Shown here: positions 54,868 through 64,000 of the stretch, one piece after another
How positions within the stretch are numbered: position 1 is the first letter of the stretch
Layout: each line of letters begins with the position of its first letter
NCBI GenBank assembly: GCA_045561235.1
Contig: JBJKYB010000002.1
Span: 1,000,528-1,064,527, forward strand
DNA: 64,000 bases
Source: GCA-2705445 sp002705445
Lineage (GTDB): Bacteria; Pseudomonadota; Gammaproteobacteria; Poriferisulfidales; GCA-002705445
Direction: 5' to 3'
Notes under the pieces: generated by a model
Databases searched by the model: none
What the model was told of the DNA's origin: nothing
The model's input: the letters and a program-made list of their open reading frames with translations, nothing else
Translations under genes and position numbers: made by a program

Positions 54868-55827
54868 TTACAGCCCAAAGGATTTCTTCATTAGTTTGCT
54901 ATCGATACTTCCCGAAGTAAATGTATTCCCAGTATTCATGTTAGAAACAATGACTTTACTTGGGCTAAAAAGATTTGCATCTATTTTAAAAAAATCATAC
55001 TCATAATCCTTAAATATATCGGCAAATGGCTTACCATAATCATCTGACGTTGAACTTGGCATTTTTAGGCAAAGTTCTTTAGCACTATCGTCTGAAGTAT
55101 TTACAAAAAGTTGTGTAATACCGGCAAAAATAATTGCATCATTCGTTCTTCCCATTGCTGTTAAAAAGTCTGGAGAAGTTGGTGGAATTGGAGAACTTCC
55201 AAAACCTTCTATTATTTCACTCATTGGAAATTTTAGCTCATGCGCTTTATGAAGAGCGACTTCCAAAACTCTTGAAACAACTTGAATATTACCAACAATA
55301 CTCGAAGTTGGAGTAATTATAATAGTTAAATTTTTCGTATCTACTTTTGTATCATTTGCGATTTTTTCAATTACGTCATCTGGTGGAAAAGAATCTACCT
55401 CCATAACGAGGGAAGTTCTTTCACTTTTATCAGAATAATTAATGTCTTTGAACAAAGGTTCTTTTAGTGCTAGAGATCTGGCTGGTCCTGAGCCAAGCGC
55501 ATTAAATTTAGAATTTTCATCCTTCGATGATAAACTCCATCCAGCATACTGAGATCCTAGGCAGGCAATAACAGGGTCATTAGTATTTACATGGATTGTT
55601 AGTGGCCACTCATTATTTTGCAAAGTATTTAAAATATGAACCCTGCCTAGTCCGCCAAGGCATATTTCACTTATCACCCTGCCAGCTTCCATATTGCCTA
55701 AAGCATTAATACCTGCATCTACAATAGTACAATCACCATAGCCTTTTTTTATGCTAACTCTATAATAGTCATGGTTTTTTATTAAATCATCAACTAAGTC
55801 TTGAGATTTTTTATTTACACTGATCAT
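54868..55827 (-). CDS. mch: Methenyltetrahydromethanopterin cyclohydrolase
   Basis: Hydrolyses methenyl-H4MPT to formyl-H4MPT, the third step of formaldehyde oxidation in this pathway. 319 residues, the family length. Conserved segments are TIVDAGINALGNMEAG, RVISEICLGGLGRV, YAGWSLSS and FGSSPIPPTSPDFLTAMGR. Tight spacing (one to two bases) to the genes on both sides supports an operon. Confidence 0.96.
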   Translation of the reverse strand: MISVNKKSQDLVDDLIKNHDYYRVSIKKGYGDCTIVDAGINALGNMEAGRVISEICLGGLGRVHILNTLQNNEWPLTIHVNTNDPVIACLGSQYAGWSLSSKDENSKFNALGSGPARSLALKEPLFKDINYSDKSERTSLVMEVDSFPPDDVIEKIANDTKVDTKNLTIIITPTSSIVGNIQVVSRVLEVALHKAHELKFPMSEIIEGFGSSPIPPTSPDFLTAMGRTNDAIIFAGITQLFVNTSDDSAKELCLKMPSSTSDDYGKPFADIFKDYEYDFFKIDANLFSPSKVIVSNMNTGNTFTSGSIDSKLMKKSFGL

Positions 55828-55828
55828 A

Positions 55829-56947
55829 TTAAATTATCTCTAAATTTTTAAAAATTTTCTTTATTAATGATATATTATTTAGCAATAAATTTTTTGCTTT
55901 TTTTTCATTGTTTGATCTTGAGCTTATTGTGCATATAGGTTCACCAACATCAATAAAAGTATTTGATTTTGGAATATTAGTGACAAAATCAAATTTTTCC
56001 AGATCTTGATTAAATACAAAAGATTCCTTAGCGAATAGATTTTCAAAAAAAATTACATCATCTCTCTTTTTTTTACATGATGGTAATTCTCCATTCAAAA
56101 TTGAATTAATATGAGCCAATAAATAACCACCAGAAAAATATTCGTCATACAAAAAACATGTTTGAGTTAGTCTTGGATTAATTTCTAAAAAGTAAATATC
56201 ATCTGATATTATAAAATCTATACCATTAAACCCAACTAGACCATACTCAATTACAAAAATATTTATTATTTTTTTTAAATATTTTATCTTAATATCACTA
56301 AAAGAAATATTTGAGCATGCTCCGGAAAAACTGAATGCACTATAGGCGGTCTTTTTATTAAAGATTTTATTAATTCCAATAATTTCAATTTTTTTTTCCT
56401 CATTTGCAACAAATAAAACAGAATAGCTATTGCCTTTAACATATTGTTCAAAATATTCATATTCATTATTAATTTCTAAACCATTTTTATATTTTTTAAT
56501 TCCAAATCCGCCAGATAAGTATGAATTTTTGATTAATACAGGTTCTTCTATTGATTCTTTTGTAAAAAATTTTTTTGGATGAGTGATATTATTTTTATCT
56601 AATGTATTAATTAAATTTCTATGATTTTGAAGATTTGATATTGTTATGTAACTATTTCCAATAATTTTTCCATATGATTCAAGCAAACTATGATAATTTT
56701 TATTTTTACCATACTCTGAGGATACAATTATCAATGTATCTTCTCTTTTTAAGTCTAATTTTTTTAATATTTCTATGACGTTGTCATTAACATAGCCAAA
56801 AGAATCTGAGTTTAAATAATTTTCACCTACTAGATCAATATCATTAAAAGAATCAATATTTATAACTCTTTTTTTTAAATACTTTATAGATTTACTTTGC
56901 TCAACTAAAGAGTTACCTATTAAAACAATATTATTTTGATGAAACAT
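55829..56947 (-). CDS. ATP-grasp protein of the H4MPT cluster (COG2232-like)
   Basis: 372 residues. The ATP-grasp core includes LIKNSYLSGGFGIKKY at about 151-166 and FLEINPRLTQTCFLYDEY at about 255-272. The latter resembles the EINPRLT motif of the MfnD-like protein in cluster A, so the two may be distant paralogues. The family is annotated as carboligase-like and conserved in H4MPT-using bacteria; the reaction is not known. It overlaps mtdB by 17 bases. Confidence 0.8.
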   Translation of the reverse strand: MFHQNNIVLIGNSLVEQSKSIKYLKKRVINIDSFNDIDLVGENYLNSDSFGYVNDNVIEILKKLDLKREDTLIIVSSEYGKNKNYHSLLESYGKIIGNSYITISNLQNHRNLINTLDKNNITHPKKFFTKESIEEPVLIKNSYLSGGFGIKKYKNGLEINNEYEYFEQYVKGNSYSVLFVANEEKKIEIIGINKIFNKKTAYSAFSFSGACSNISFSDIKIKYLKKIINIFVIEYGLVGFNGIDFIISDDIYFLEINPRLTQTCFLYDEYFSGGYLLAHINSILNGELPSCKKKRDDVIFFENLFAKESFVFNQDLEKFDFVTNIPKSNTFIDVGEPICTISSRSNNEKKAKNLLLNNISLIKKIFKNLEII

Positions 56948-57833
56948 ATTCTCGTGCTAACTCTAAAGCGTCATGAAAATCTAAAAATATAGGTTCTTCA
57001 CTGTTGGCCATTTTCTTTAAAAGTTTGCTTTGAGCTTGATACTTAACTTGTCCTATAGCAAGAGCACCTATTCCTAAGGCTCCAGAGGTAGAAGCAGTTA
57101 GTTCTTTACAATCTTGCATAGCATCTAATCCAGTAACACCTGATGGTGGGACTGCATTTACATCTGCAGCAACTTTTAAGCTTGTTGCTATATTAAGCTG
57201 CTCTTCTGATACAAGTTGTATTCCTGCAGCGCCGCTAGCTAAAACAATATCTACTTCAGCTATCTGAGAGTCAAATTCGTCATTGGAAGCGCCTGAGATA
57301 TTTGCTGACGAATCTAAATAATTTTCCTTGCAAAAATTAGCTAATTCTTCACATTTTTCTTTTTTTCGTCCCATAATTACAACTTTTGCGCCAGCTGAAG
57401 CAGCTAGTATGCCTGCTATACAACCAACAGGGCCTGTACCGCCAAAAACTACAATTTTTTGTCCTAAAAAATCTTGATTAAATTTATTCTTTAGAGCATC
57501 CTCGACTTTTGCAATCATGCCTGCAGCAGTTGTAAATGCCCCGCTTGGATCGGCAAATGCAGACAAAGTAAATGGTGGAACAAGAGATTTTTTGCAAATT
57601 TTGAGCATGTCTATTGCTTTATGTGGATCTCTTCCACCAACAAATATACCGGTCTTATTTATGCCAGGTGGTCTTGAGAAAATTGCATCTTGTACAAGAC
57701 CTTCAACATCATCAACTTCAATTTCTGTATATGGTACGCACTTATCCCATCCAGCATCGTAAGCCATGTTTACATCAAATGGGCTTAAGTTTTTTGCAGT
57801 AGTAATCATATGCATAATTAATGGTTTACTCAT
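56931..57833 (-). CDS. mtdB: NAD(P)-dependent methylenetetrahydromethanopterin dehydrogenase
   Basis: Oxidises methylene-H4MPT to methenyl-H4MPT and yields NAD(P)H, directly after Fae. 300 residues. The N terminus LIMHMITTAKNLSPFDVNMA is MtdB-type. VFGGTGPVGCIAGILA at about 129-144 is the cofactor loop. VGGRDPHKAIDML and PPFTLSAFADPSGA line the pterin site. The context with mch and fae favours MtdB over the tetrahydrofolate-capable MtdA. Confidence 0.95.
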   Translation of the reverse strand: MSKPLIMHMITTAKNLSPFDVNMAYDAGWDKCVPYTEIEVDDVEGLVQDAIFSRPPGINKTGIFVGGRDPHKAIDMLKICKKSLVPPFTLSAFADPSGAFTTAAGMIAKVEDALKNKFNQDFLGQKIVVFGGTGPVGCIAGILAASAGAKVVIMGRKKEKCEELANFCKENYLDSSANISGASNDEFDSQIAEVDIVLASGAAGIQLVSEEQLNIATSLKVAADVNAVPPSGVTGLDAMQDCKELTASTSGALGIGALAIGQVKYQAQSKLLKKMANSEEPIFLDFHDALELAREYVSSK

Positions 57834-57836
57834 AAT

Positions 57837-58847
57837 TTATTCCTTGTATGTATTTAAATTTTTATTTTGAATAATGTTTTCTCTGCTGTGAGATTTTATA
57901 ATAGAGCCTTCATTTCTTCCTTTTATAATTTCTATCTGTAAATCTTTACATAAAAAATTATTTCTTATATTTTTTGCTAATTTGTGTGCCGAAGTATCAC
58001 TATTAGTAAGAATAAAACCTGTTGGCCCCCAAGAACTTTGACCGATACCCATAAAGCCTTTTTTTTCAACGTAATTCATAATATTTGCTATATCTGGATT
58101 TGAATATACGCCCCCTTGGATTGGAGAAAAATGAGTTCCAACTATTTTTTGAAGTTTACCAATAGCTATAGAAAAATCATCAAAGTTTTTTTCTATTAAG
58201 CTTGGCAGTATTATCATATTTACTAGACGACAAAGTTTTTCAGCTAAATTATCAGGAAATGGCTTTAAAGTTTTAAAAGCTTTATATTCTTTTTGGCCAT
58301 GAATTCCTTTTTCTCGACTATTAATAAGAAGTATGATTCTCCAGTTTTCGGGAAAATCATGTCTCACAGTTATCGGAGGAAGCTCAGCTGATTTTCCTTT
58401 TCCACCATCAATCAAAAAACCACCATTTTCAAATGCTCCTATACCTATACCAGATCTATTTCCTCTATCTAGGATTTTTCCAATATCCATTAAACTTAAA
58501 TTAAGATTAAATAATTCTGACAAAGCTACGCCAATGGAAAGAGCAAGTTGAGTGCCTGATCCTAAGCCTGCATGTTCGGGTATTTTTCTATGAACATCAA
58601 TTGAGACTGATTCGTCTAACTCATACGCTTTCAAAATAAGATCGGAGTATGCATATGCTCGTTTATTAGAGTCATTATGCTCTACACTATTTTGCAAAGA
58701 GTTTTTTGAAACGGTGATTGATGTTTCAATACTATCAATGGCAAGACCTACACTTCCAAATTTTCTTCCTAAAGAACCATTAAGATCCATAAAACCAAGA
58801 TGAAGTCTTGCTGGCGAAGTAATTTGTATTTTAGATTTATTTTCCAT
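57837..58847 (-). CDS. Beta-ribofuranosylaminobenzene 5'-phosphate synthase
   Basis: First committed step of H4MPT synthesis: joins pABA and phosphoribosyl diphosphate with decarboxylation. 336 residues of the GHMP-kinase-like fold. SPARLHLGFMDLNGS at residues 11-25 and HAGLGSGTQLALSIG at about 91-105 are the family loops. QSSWGPTGFIL is the C-terminal GHMP motif. It is 21 bases after purL and three before mtdB. pABA would come from the pabB and pabC products. Confidence 0.92.
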   Translation of the reverse strand: MENKSKIQITSPARLHLGFMDLNGSLGRKFGSVGLAIDSIETSITVSKNSLQNSVEHNDSNKRAYAYSDLILKAYELDESVSIDVHRKIPEHAGLGSGTQLALSIGVALSELFNLNLSLMDIGKILDRGNRSGIGIGAFENGGFLIDGGKGKSAELPPITVRHDFPENWRIILLINSREKGIHGQKEYKAFKTLKPFPDNLAEKLCRLVNMIILPSLIEKNFDDFSIAIGKLQKIVGTHFSPIQGGVYSNPDIANIMNYVEKKGFMGIGQSSWGPTGFILTNSDTSAHKLAKNIRNNFLCKDLQIEIIKGRNEGSIIKSHSRENIIQNKNLNTYKE

Positions 58848-58868
58848 TTTGCAGATATTAAATTATTT

Positions 58869-61800
58869 TTATTTTAGATGCATTCTAGCATTATAGAAAA
58901 ATTTCGACCATGGGGATATTACTTCATCGTCATTTGTAGGAAATTGCTCAATATTCATAAATCTCTCGGGGTGAGGCATCATCAGTGTAACGTTACCACT
59001 ACTAGAGGATACGCCCGCAAGGCCATTATACGAGCCGTTTGGATTAAAGGGGTATATGTCAGTACTAAGACCTTCATCATTTATGTAATTCATGCATATC
59101 TGCTTATTATTTTCTAAATTTAAGTAGTCTGCCTCATTAAGATATGCTCTCCCCCTCTCCATGAGAAACTACAATTGGAAGTTTTGATCCTTTCATATCT
59201 GATAAAAATATAGAGTTTGATTCTTCAATCGAGACCATGACAATCCTAGACTCAAATCTTTCACTTTTATTTTGAATAAAACTTGGCCAATATTCTGAAC
59301 CTGGAATTATACTTCTTAGGTTTGATAAGGTTTGACAACCATTACAAATACCGAGAGAAAATTTATTTTGAATATCAAAATAGCTAGAGAAACTATCTTT
59401 TAAAATACTATTATGTAATATTTTGTTCGCCCAGCCTCTACCTGCGCCTAAAACATCACCATACGAAAATCCTCCGCAAAAAACAATACCTTGAAATTCA
59501 TCCAAATTATTTTCTTTTGAAATTAATGAATTCATTGTAACGTCTAACGCATCGAAACCATTTTTACTGAAAGCATTAGCCATTTCATAATGCCCGTTAA
59601 TACCTTGTTCTCGTAAAATTGCTATTTTTGGTTTCGTTTTAGAAATAAAAAAAGACTGATTAACTTCCGGGTCTGAAAAGTTTTTATTTATATAAAGTCC
59701 TTTGTTTTCAATTTTACCAATAGAGTGGTATTCGCTTTCAGCAGTTTCTGCATTGTCTCTAATTTTTTGTATTTCATAACTTGTTCGATGCCAAATTTTA
59801 TGAAGAATTTCTAAATTACCATTATAAAATAAATTTTTTCCAGCAAATATATTTACTTCATATGTGTTATTAATGGTTGCAATAGTTTTAGATTCAATAC
59901 CTATACTTGAATATTTTTCTTGGATTTCGTTTAAAAGATTATTTGAAATTTGCATAACAACTCCAAGTTCTTCATTAAACATAAATTTATTTAGATCTGA
60001 AATATTCCCATTATATTGAACATCTATTCCAAGATGACCAGCGAATGCTGATTCTAAAAGTGATGTTATTAGTCCTCCATCTGATACGTCATGATATGAT
60101 AAAACTTTATTTTCTTTAATTAATTCTTGCGTTATATCAAAAAAACTTTTGAATTTATTTATATCATTAACACTTGGACACTCTGAATCTTTTGTTTGAA
60201 GAACTTGCGAAAGCGCAGACCCTCCTGTTCTCATTTTTCCATCTGACAAACTAATAAAGATTATTGATGAATCTTTATTATTAATAAACATCGGCTTTAC
60301 AATATTTTTTAAATTATCAACGCTGGCAAACGCACTAACTATAAGTGTATTTGGAGATTTAACATTTATCTCTTTATTTTCCTCTGACCATGACATTTTC
60401 ATTGATAACGAATCTTTTCCAACTGGTATAGTTACGCCAAGTTTGTTACATATGTTTGAAGCGATTGATTCCGCAGTCTTAAAGAGATTATATTGGTCAA
60501 AATCATTTTCAAAACTTGACATCCAGTTTGCAGAAAGAGCAATTTTTTCAATATTTCCAACAGGTGAAGAGCATAAATTTAATATAGCCTCGCAAATTGC
60601 CATTTCTCCAGAAGAAACCGGATTGTAAACAGCAATTGAAGACTTTTCGCCCATCGACATAACTTCTCCTGTTTTATATAAAAAATCGTTCGAAGTTACA
60701 GCGCAATCAGCAACAGGGACCTGCCACGGTCCAATAAATTGATCTTGAATGGTTAAACCACCTACAGATCTATCACCAATAGTTATCAAAAATTGTTTTG
60801 ATGCAACAACAGGAAGTGATAAAACTTTTATTAAACAATCATCAAAAGCGAAATCACTATAATCAAAGCTATTTTCAACTCTTGCGCATGAGCTAGTGTC
60901 AATAATTTGCTCACCCTTTTCGCCAAATAACACCTTCATTGGTAGATCAATGAAAATTTCATTTTTGTTTTTCAAGACGAACTTTTCCTCGTTTGTAGCA
61001 TACCCAATAGAAGAAAATGGGCAGTTTTCACTTTTGCAGATTTTTTTAAAAGTATCTAGATCTTCTTCTTTAATTGCTAGAACATAGCGTTCTTGTGACT
61101 CATTACACCATATCTCAAGCGGGCTAAGACTTTTGTCAGCGCAAGTAATATTATCAATATCGATAATAGCCCCTTTATGGCTATCATTTACAATTTCTGG
61201 AACAGCATTGGACAAACCTCCGGCACCAACATCATGAATTGATATAATAATATTTTTCAACGAGTTAGAGCATTTATCTATAACTTCTTGACATCTTCTT
61301 TGCATCTCAGCATTTTCTCTTTGGACAGAGGCAAAATCTAATTCCTCATTTTCTTTAGATGAGTGTTTTGAAGATGCCGCACCACCTCCTAGACCAACCA
61401 ACATTGATGGGCCTCCAAGAACTATTATTAGGTCAGAGTCCTCTATATCATTTTTTTTATAGTTATTATGATCAATTGTACCTTGACCACCTGCAATCAT
61501 AATAGGTTTATGATAGCCATAATAAGTTCCAGGCTTTATTTCTTGTTCAAACGTCCTAAAGTAACCATTTAAGCAAGGTCTACCAAATTCATTATTGTAT
61601 GAAGATGAACCTAAAGGTCCTTCTATCATAATCTCAAGAGCTGAAGCTATCCTGTCTGGATAAGAAAGGCTTGAATCCTTTTCCCAAGATTGTATAAAGT
61701 TTGGAATATTTAGATTAGATACATTAAAACCACACAGGCCAGCTTTAGTTTTTGAGCCTCTGCCAGTTGCTGCTTCATCTCGAATTTCTCCTCCAGAACC

Positions 61801-62712
61801 TGTAGCTGCGCCTGAAAAAGGAGAAATTGCAGTTGGATGATTATGCGTTTCAACCTTAATCACAGTATGCGTATCTACATCTTTGTATACATAATTATTT
61901 TGATCATTAATTATTAATTTATTTGTTTTAAAAGAACTAATTACAGCTGAATTATCAGAATATGCTTTAATCACATATTTTGAATTATTAGGTTCAGTTG
62001 ACTTAATATAATCGAACAAAGACTTTTCCTCCTTCGCGCCATCTATTATCCAAGTTGAGTTAAATATTTTGTGCCTACAATGCTCAGAATTAACTTGCGC
62101 AAACATCATCAGTTCCACATCAGTTGGTTTTCTTTTTAAAATTTTATAATTGTTATATAAATACTCAATTTCACTTGATGATAAGGCCAATCCAAGAACA
62201 TCATTACAGTTTTCTATAAAAGGTAGAATCTCTTTATCGTTAACAGATAATACTCTAGATTCAGAAGCGGTAAAATTATAATCTTCAATATTAAAAAATA
62301 TAGATTCTGTCATTTTATCAAAGAATTCAGAATAAAATGTAGGATCTTTAAGCATACTGTCATCTAAATCATCTTTAAAAACATATAACTTTGCTTGCTC
62401 AATTGTTTTCAATTTTGTTAAGCCGCTCGCGTAAAAAATATCTCTGGCTTTTGAGCCCCAGGAAGATTCAACGCCAAGTCTTGGCGTTACAAGGAAGTAT
62501 TTTGAACTTGTTATATCGGATCCGATCTTGTTTGCAGTTAATAATTTTTTTGTAGTACTATACTCTTGTTCATCTAAATTTGATTCTAAATCGAGATAAT
62601 AAATATAAAACATTGAAAATATTGGAGAAATTTTTAACTTTTCAGAAACTCTTGTGCTAATCTTATGATTAAATTGAGTTTTAGAAGTTTCATTTTCACA
62701 TAATATAAGCAT
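58869..62712 (-). CDS. purL: Phosphoribosylformylglycinamidine synthase, with an apparent frameshift in the amidotransferase domain
   Basis: Large PurL (about 1,280 residues if joined), fourth step of purine synthesis. The synthase part has HNHPTAISPFSGAATGSG, SKHSSKENEELDFASVQREN and HDVGAGGLSNAVPEI. The glutaminase part has LREQGINGHYEMA, FCGGFSYGDVLGAGRGWA and the catalytic cysteine in GICNGCQTL. After VVSHGEG the frame runs off; the next frame continues RAYLNEADYLNL to MMPHPERFM with the catalytic His and Glu. Removing one base of the CCCCC run 59151-59155 (plus strand) restores it. The gene is normally essential without purine, so sequence error is the first suspect. Confidence 0.93.
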
Positions 62713-62874
62713 ATTGAAACACAGAGTCTTTTAAAGAATTATGGGTCTAACTATATCATTTAATTATAGGAATTTATATTTTTAGAGTTTCAAAAGATAA
62801 ACTTATCAATAATATTTACTTCTTCAATATAATCATAATTGAGCTTATTATTAACATAAATAAAAAGGAAAAAA

Positions 62875-63750
62875 ATGTTTGAAACAATACTATTAATCGC
62901 CGTTCTAATATTAGGTTTAACCCTAGGATATTTTATTGGCAAACTAAAACTCCGAAAAACATCAAACTCGTCTAATGAATCTGATTTTACATCGCAAATT
63001 TCTGAGATGAAAGGCGAAATTAAAGGCGTATTTAGCGAAATGGAGAAAACCAGAGAAAAACTTGAGGATAAACGTGACGCTAAATTGCAAGATATGAGCA
63101 ATACTATTGATTCTTTCAATAGAACAATGTCAGGCACCAAGACAAGAGGTATGGTTGGGGAGTCGGTACTAAAAGAAACTCTTCAAAATTCAATAAAAGC
63201 TGGTGTAGTGAAAACCGAATTAAAAATAGGCTCAAAAAATGTTGAATTTGCATGGGATCTGGGTGACGGGAAATATATACCAATTGACTCAAAACTTCCT
63301 GATGTTATTTCACTCGTTAATCAATATGAGGAAACTAAAGATATAAGTGATCAAAAGCTTTTATCAAGAAAAATTAAAGACAAAGTTATAAAAGAAATTT
63401 TGAATATTCAGAAGTATCAAAATCAACCTAACACTATTGAAAATTGCATTTTGGTTGTCCCTCCATCAGTAATAGATATGGTGCCTGAGCTTATAGGAAT
63501 AGGAAAAGACAGTAATGTTTTTATTTGTTCGTATAGAGATGTGTTTCCAATTGCACATATATTAGAAGAACAATACCTTCGGTTTAATGAGGACGGTGAT
63601 ATAGGTGAGTATAAGAAAATTGTAAAACAACTTAATGTTATCTTAGAAAAAATTCTCTCAAGGACCGAAACTCTTGACAGAGCAATAAAACAAATATCAA
63701 ATGCAAATGACGAAATTAAAGACGAAGTTTCAAAAGGAAAGAGATTGTAA
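62875..63750 (+). CDS. rmuC: RmuC-family DNA recombination protein
   Basis: 291 residues, shorter than E. coli RmuC (about 475). One N-terminal membrane helix (3-21), a coiled coil at about 40-85, then the restriction-endonuclease-like core with KTRGMVGESVLKETLQ and DGKYIPIDSKLPDV, where the RmuC catalytic-type acid and PIDSK occur. VIDMVPELIG and CSYRDVFPIAHIL are also RmuC-like. SD AAGGA precedes the start. Role in limiting inversions or recombination is from the family only. Confidence 0.82.
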   Translation: MFETILLIAVLILGLTLGYFIGKLKLRKTSNSSNESDFTSQISEMKGEIKGVFSEMEKTREKLEDKRDAKLQDMSNTIDSFNRTMSGTKTRGMVGESVLKETLQNSIKAGVVKTELKIGSKNVEFAWDLGDGKYIPIDSKLPDVISLVNQYEETKDISDQKLLSRKIKDKVIKEILNIQKYQNQPNTIENCILVVPPSVIDMVPELIGIGKDSNVFICSYRDVFPIAHILEEQYLRFNEDGDIGEYKKIVKQLNVILEKILSRTETLDRAIKQISNANDEIKDEVSKGKRL

Positions 63751-63801
63751 GTTTTTAAAAAATTTGATGTTTAAAGGTCTATAACTTATAATCGCACGCT
63801 G

Positions 63802-63830
63802 TTTTAACTATATTAACAGTATAGTATAAT
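63802..63830 (+). promoter_or_regulatory. Promoter of ssrA
   Basis: A perfect TATAAT eight bases before the RNA start, with TTTTAA 17 bases upstream as a weak -35 box. Spacing to the first base of tmRNA fits a sigma-70 start. Confidence 0.55.
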
Positions 63831-63838
63831 TTAGTTTC

Positions 63839-64000
63839 GGGGGCGATCTGGATTCGACGTGGATTGCAAAACCCTAGGTGCATGTCGAGTATATAGCTAT
63901 TCTCGTTAAAAATGCTATAAACTTATAGTTGCAAACGAAGACAACTACGCACTAGCAGCTTAATCCTGCTGGTCATCATTCAGAAACGTGCTTGTGCATT
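63839..64000 (+). ncRNA. ssrA: tmRNA (5' part, truncated by the window end)
   Basis: Trans-translation RNA that rescues stalled ribosomes. It starts with GGGGGCGATCTGGATTCGAC, the conserved 5' tRNA-like arm. The tag reading frame begins with GCA at 63931 and encodes ANEDNYALAA followed by TAA at 63961, very close to gammaproteobacterial and betaproteobacterial tags. The 3' half, with the later pseudoknots and CCA end, lies outside the window. Confidence 0.97.

Noticed and set aside
59150..59160. Programmed frameshifting in purL or the L,D-transpeptidase
   Set aside because: No in-frame stop at the shift point, no upstream SD-like stimulator and no evident downstream structure, unlike prfB. 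Insertion error or mutation is simpler, so it is kept only as a question in the findings.
1..64000. CRISPR arrays, insertion sequences, prophage or integrase genes
   Set aside because: No regularly spaced repeats, transposase, integrase or phage structural genes were seen; the window reads as core genome plus cofactor clusters.

Overview
This is an AT-rich, gene-dense window with short intergenic gaps, many start/stop overlaps, no insertion sequence and no CRISPR array. It looks like part of a streamlined, probably aquatic, methylotrophic proteobacterium. The methylotrophy call rests on a tetrahydromethanopterin (H4MPT) formaldehyde-oxidation gene set: formaldehyde-activating enzyme, NADP-dependent methylene-H4MPT dehydrogenase, methenyl-H4MPT cyclohydrolase and beta-RFAP synthase. 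Homologues of three methanofuran-biosynthesis enzymes are also present. A gammaproteobacterium is the best guess from lptE-holA after leuS, DUF1249, sdhE, zapE, yadG/yadH-like genes and the tmRNA tag ANEDNYALAA. A betaproteobacterium cannot be excluded, although complete sdhCDAB plus mdh argues against the Methylophilaceae (from general knowledge of that group).

Layout. 0-5.3 kb: fatty-acid and cell-wall operon fabD-fabG-acpP-fabF-pabC-mltG-tmk. 5.3-9.9 kb: cofactor cluster A, with a HisA-like protein, MfnD-, MfnF- and MfnE-like proteins and aminodeoxychorismate synthase PabB. 9.9-21.6 kb: housekeeping genes (PerM-like, nhaA, leuS-lptE, holA, proA, prfB with its programmed frameshift, lysS). 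21.6-32.5 kb: ygfZ, sdhCDAB-sdhE, a cold-shock protein, metX, gltA, mobAB, moeB and small conserved families. 32.4-43.4 kb: a J-domain protein, hydrolases, mdh, zapE, gltX with tRNA-Glu, an ABC exporter and dusA. 43.3-50.4 kb: an FAH-family protein, then a lipid-modification cluster (amine-oxidase-like, DUF1365, cyclopropane-fatty-acid-synthase-like, SDR) whose first two genes carry frameshifts, two paralogous small secreted proteins and a frameshifted L,D-transpeptidase. 50.4-62.7 kb, all on the minus strand: purL and cofactor cluster B, followed by holB. 62.9-64 kb: rmuC-like gene and the 5' part of ssrA.

How it fits together. Clusters A and B complement each other. A appears to build the methanofuran-like carrier and supplies aminodeoxychorismate, the precursor of the pABA used by beta-RFAP synthase. 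B encodes the first H4MPT pteridine-forming enzymes and the catalytic steps from formaldehyde to formyl-H4MPT precursors. The formyltransferase/hydrolase (fhc), dihydromethanopterin reductase and the methanol- or methylamine-oxidising enzymes are not in the window. tmk ends directly at cluster A and holB sits at the end of cluster B, although tmk and holB are neighbours in many proteobacteria. This suggests the cofactor genes occupy a locus that was opened there.

The most unusual signals are these. Six apparent frameshifts between 44.3 and 59.2 kb all have the sense of one extra base, one of them in purL. A 381-residue PTPS-like protein lacks a zinc-ligand histidine. SdhC has Tyr where the haem-ligand His is expected. 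Two divergent cofactor genes have start codons only 6 nt apart. A tandem pair of tiny secreted proteins shares an H-C-x-x-G-A-S-H motif. No stretch above 300 bases lacks a gene.
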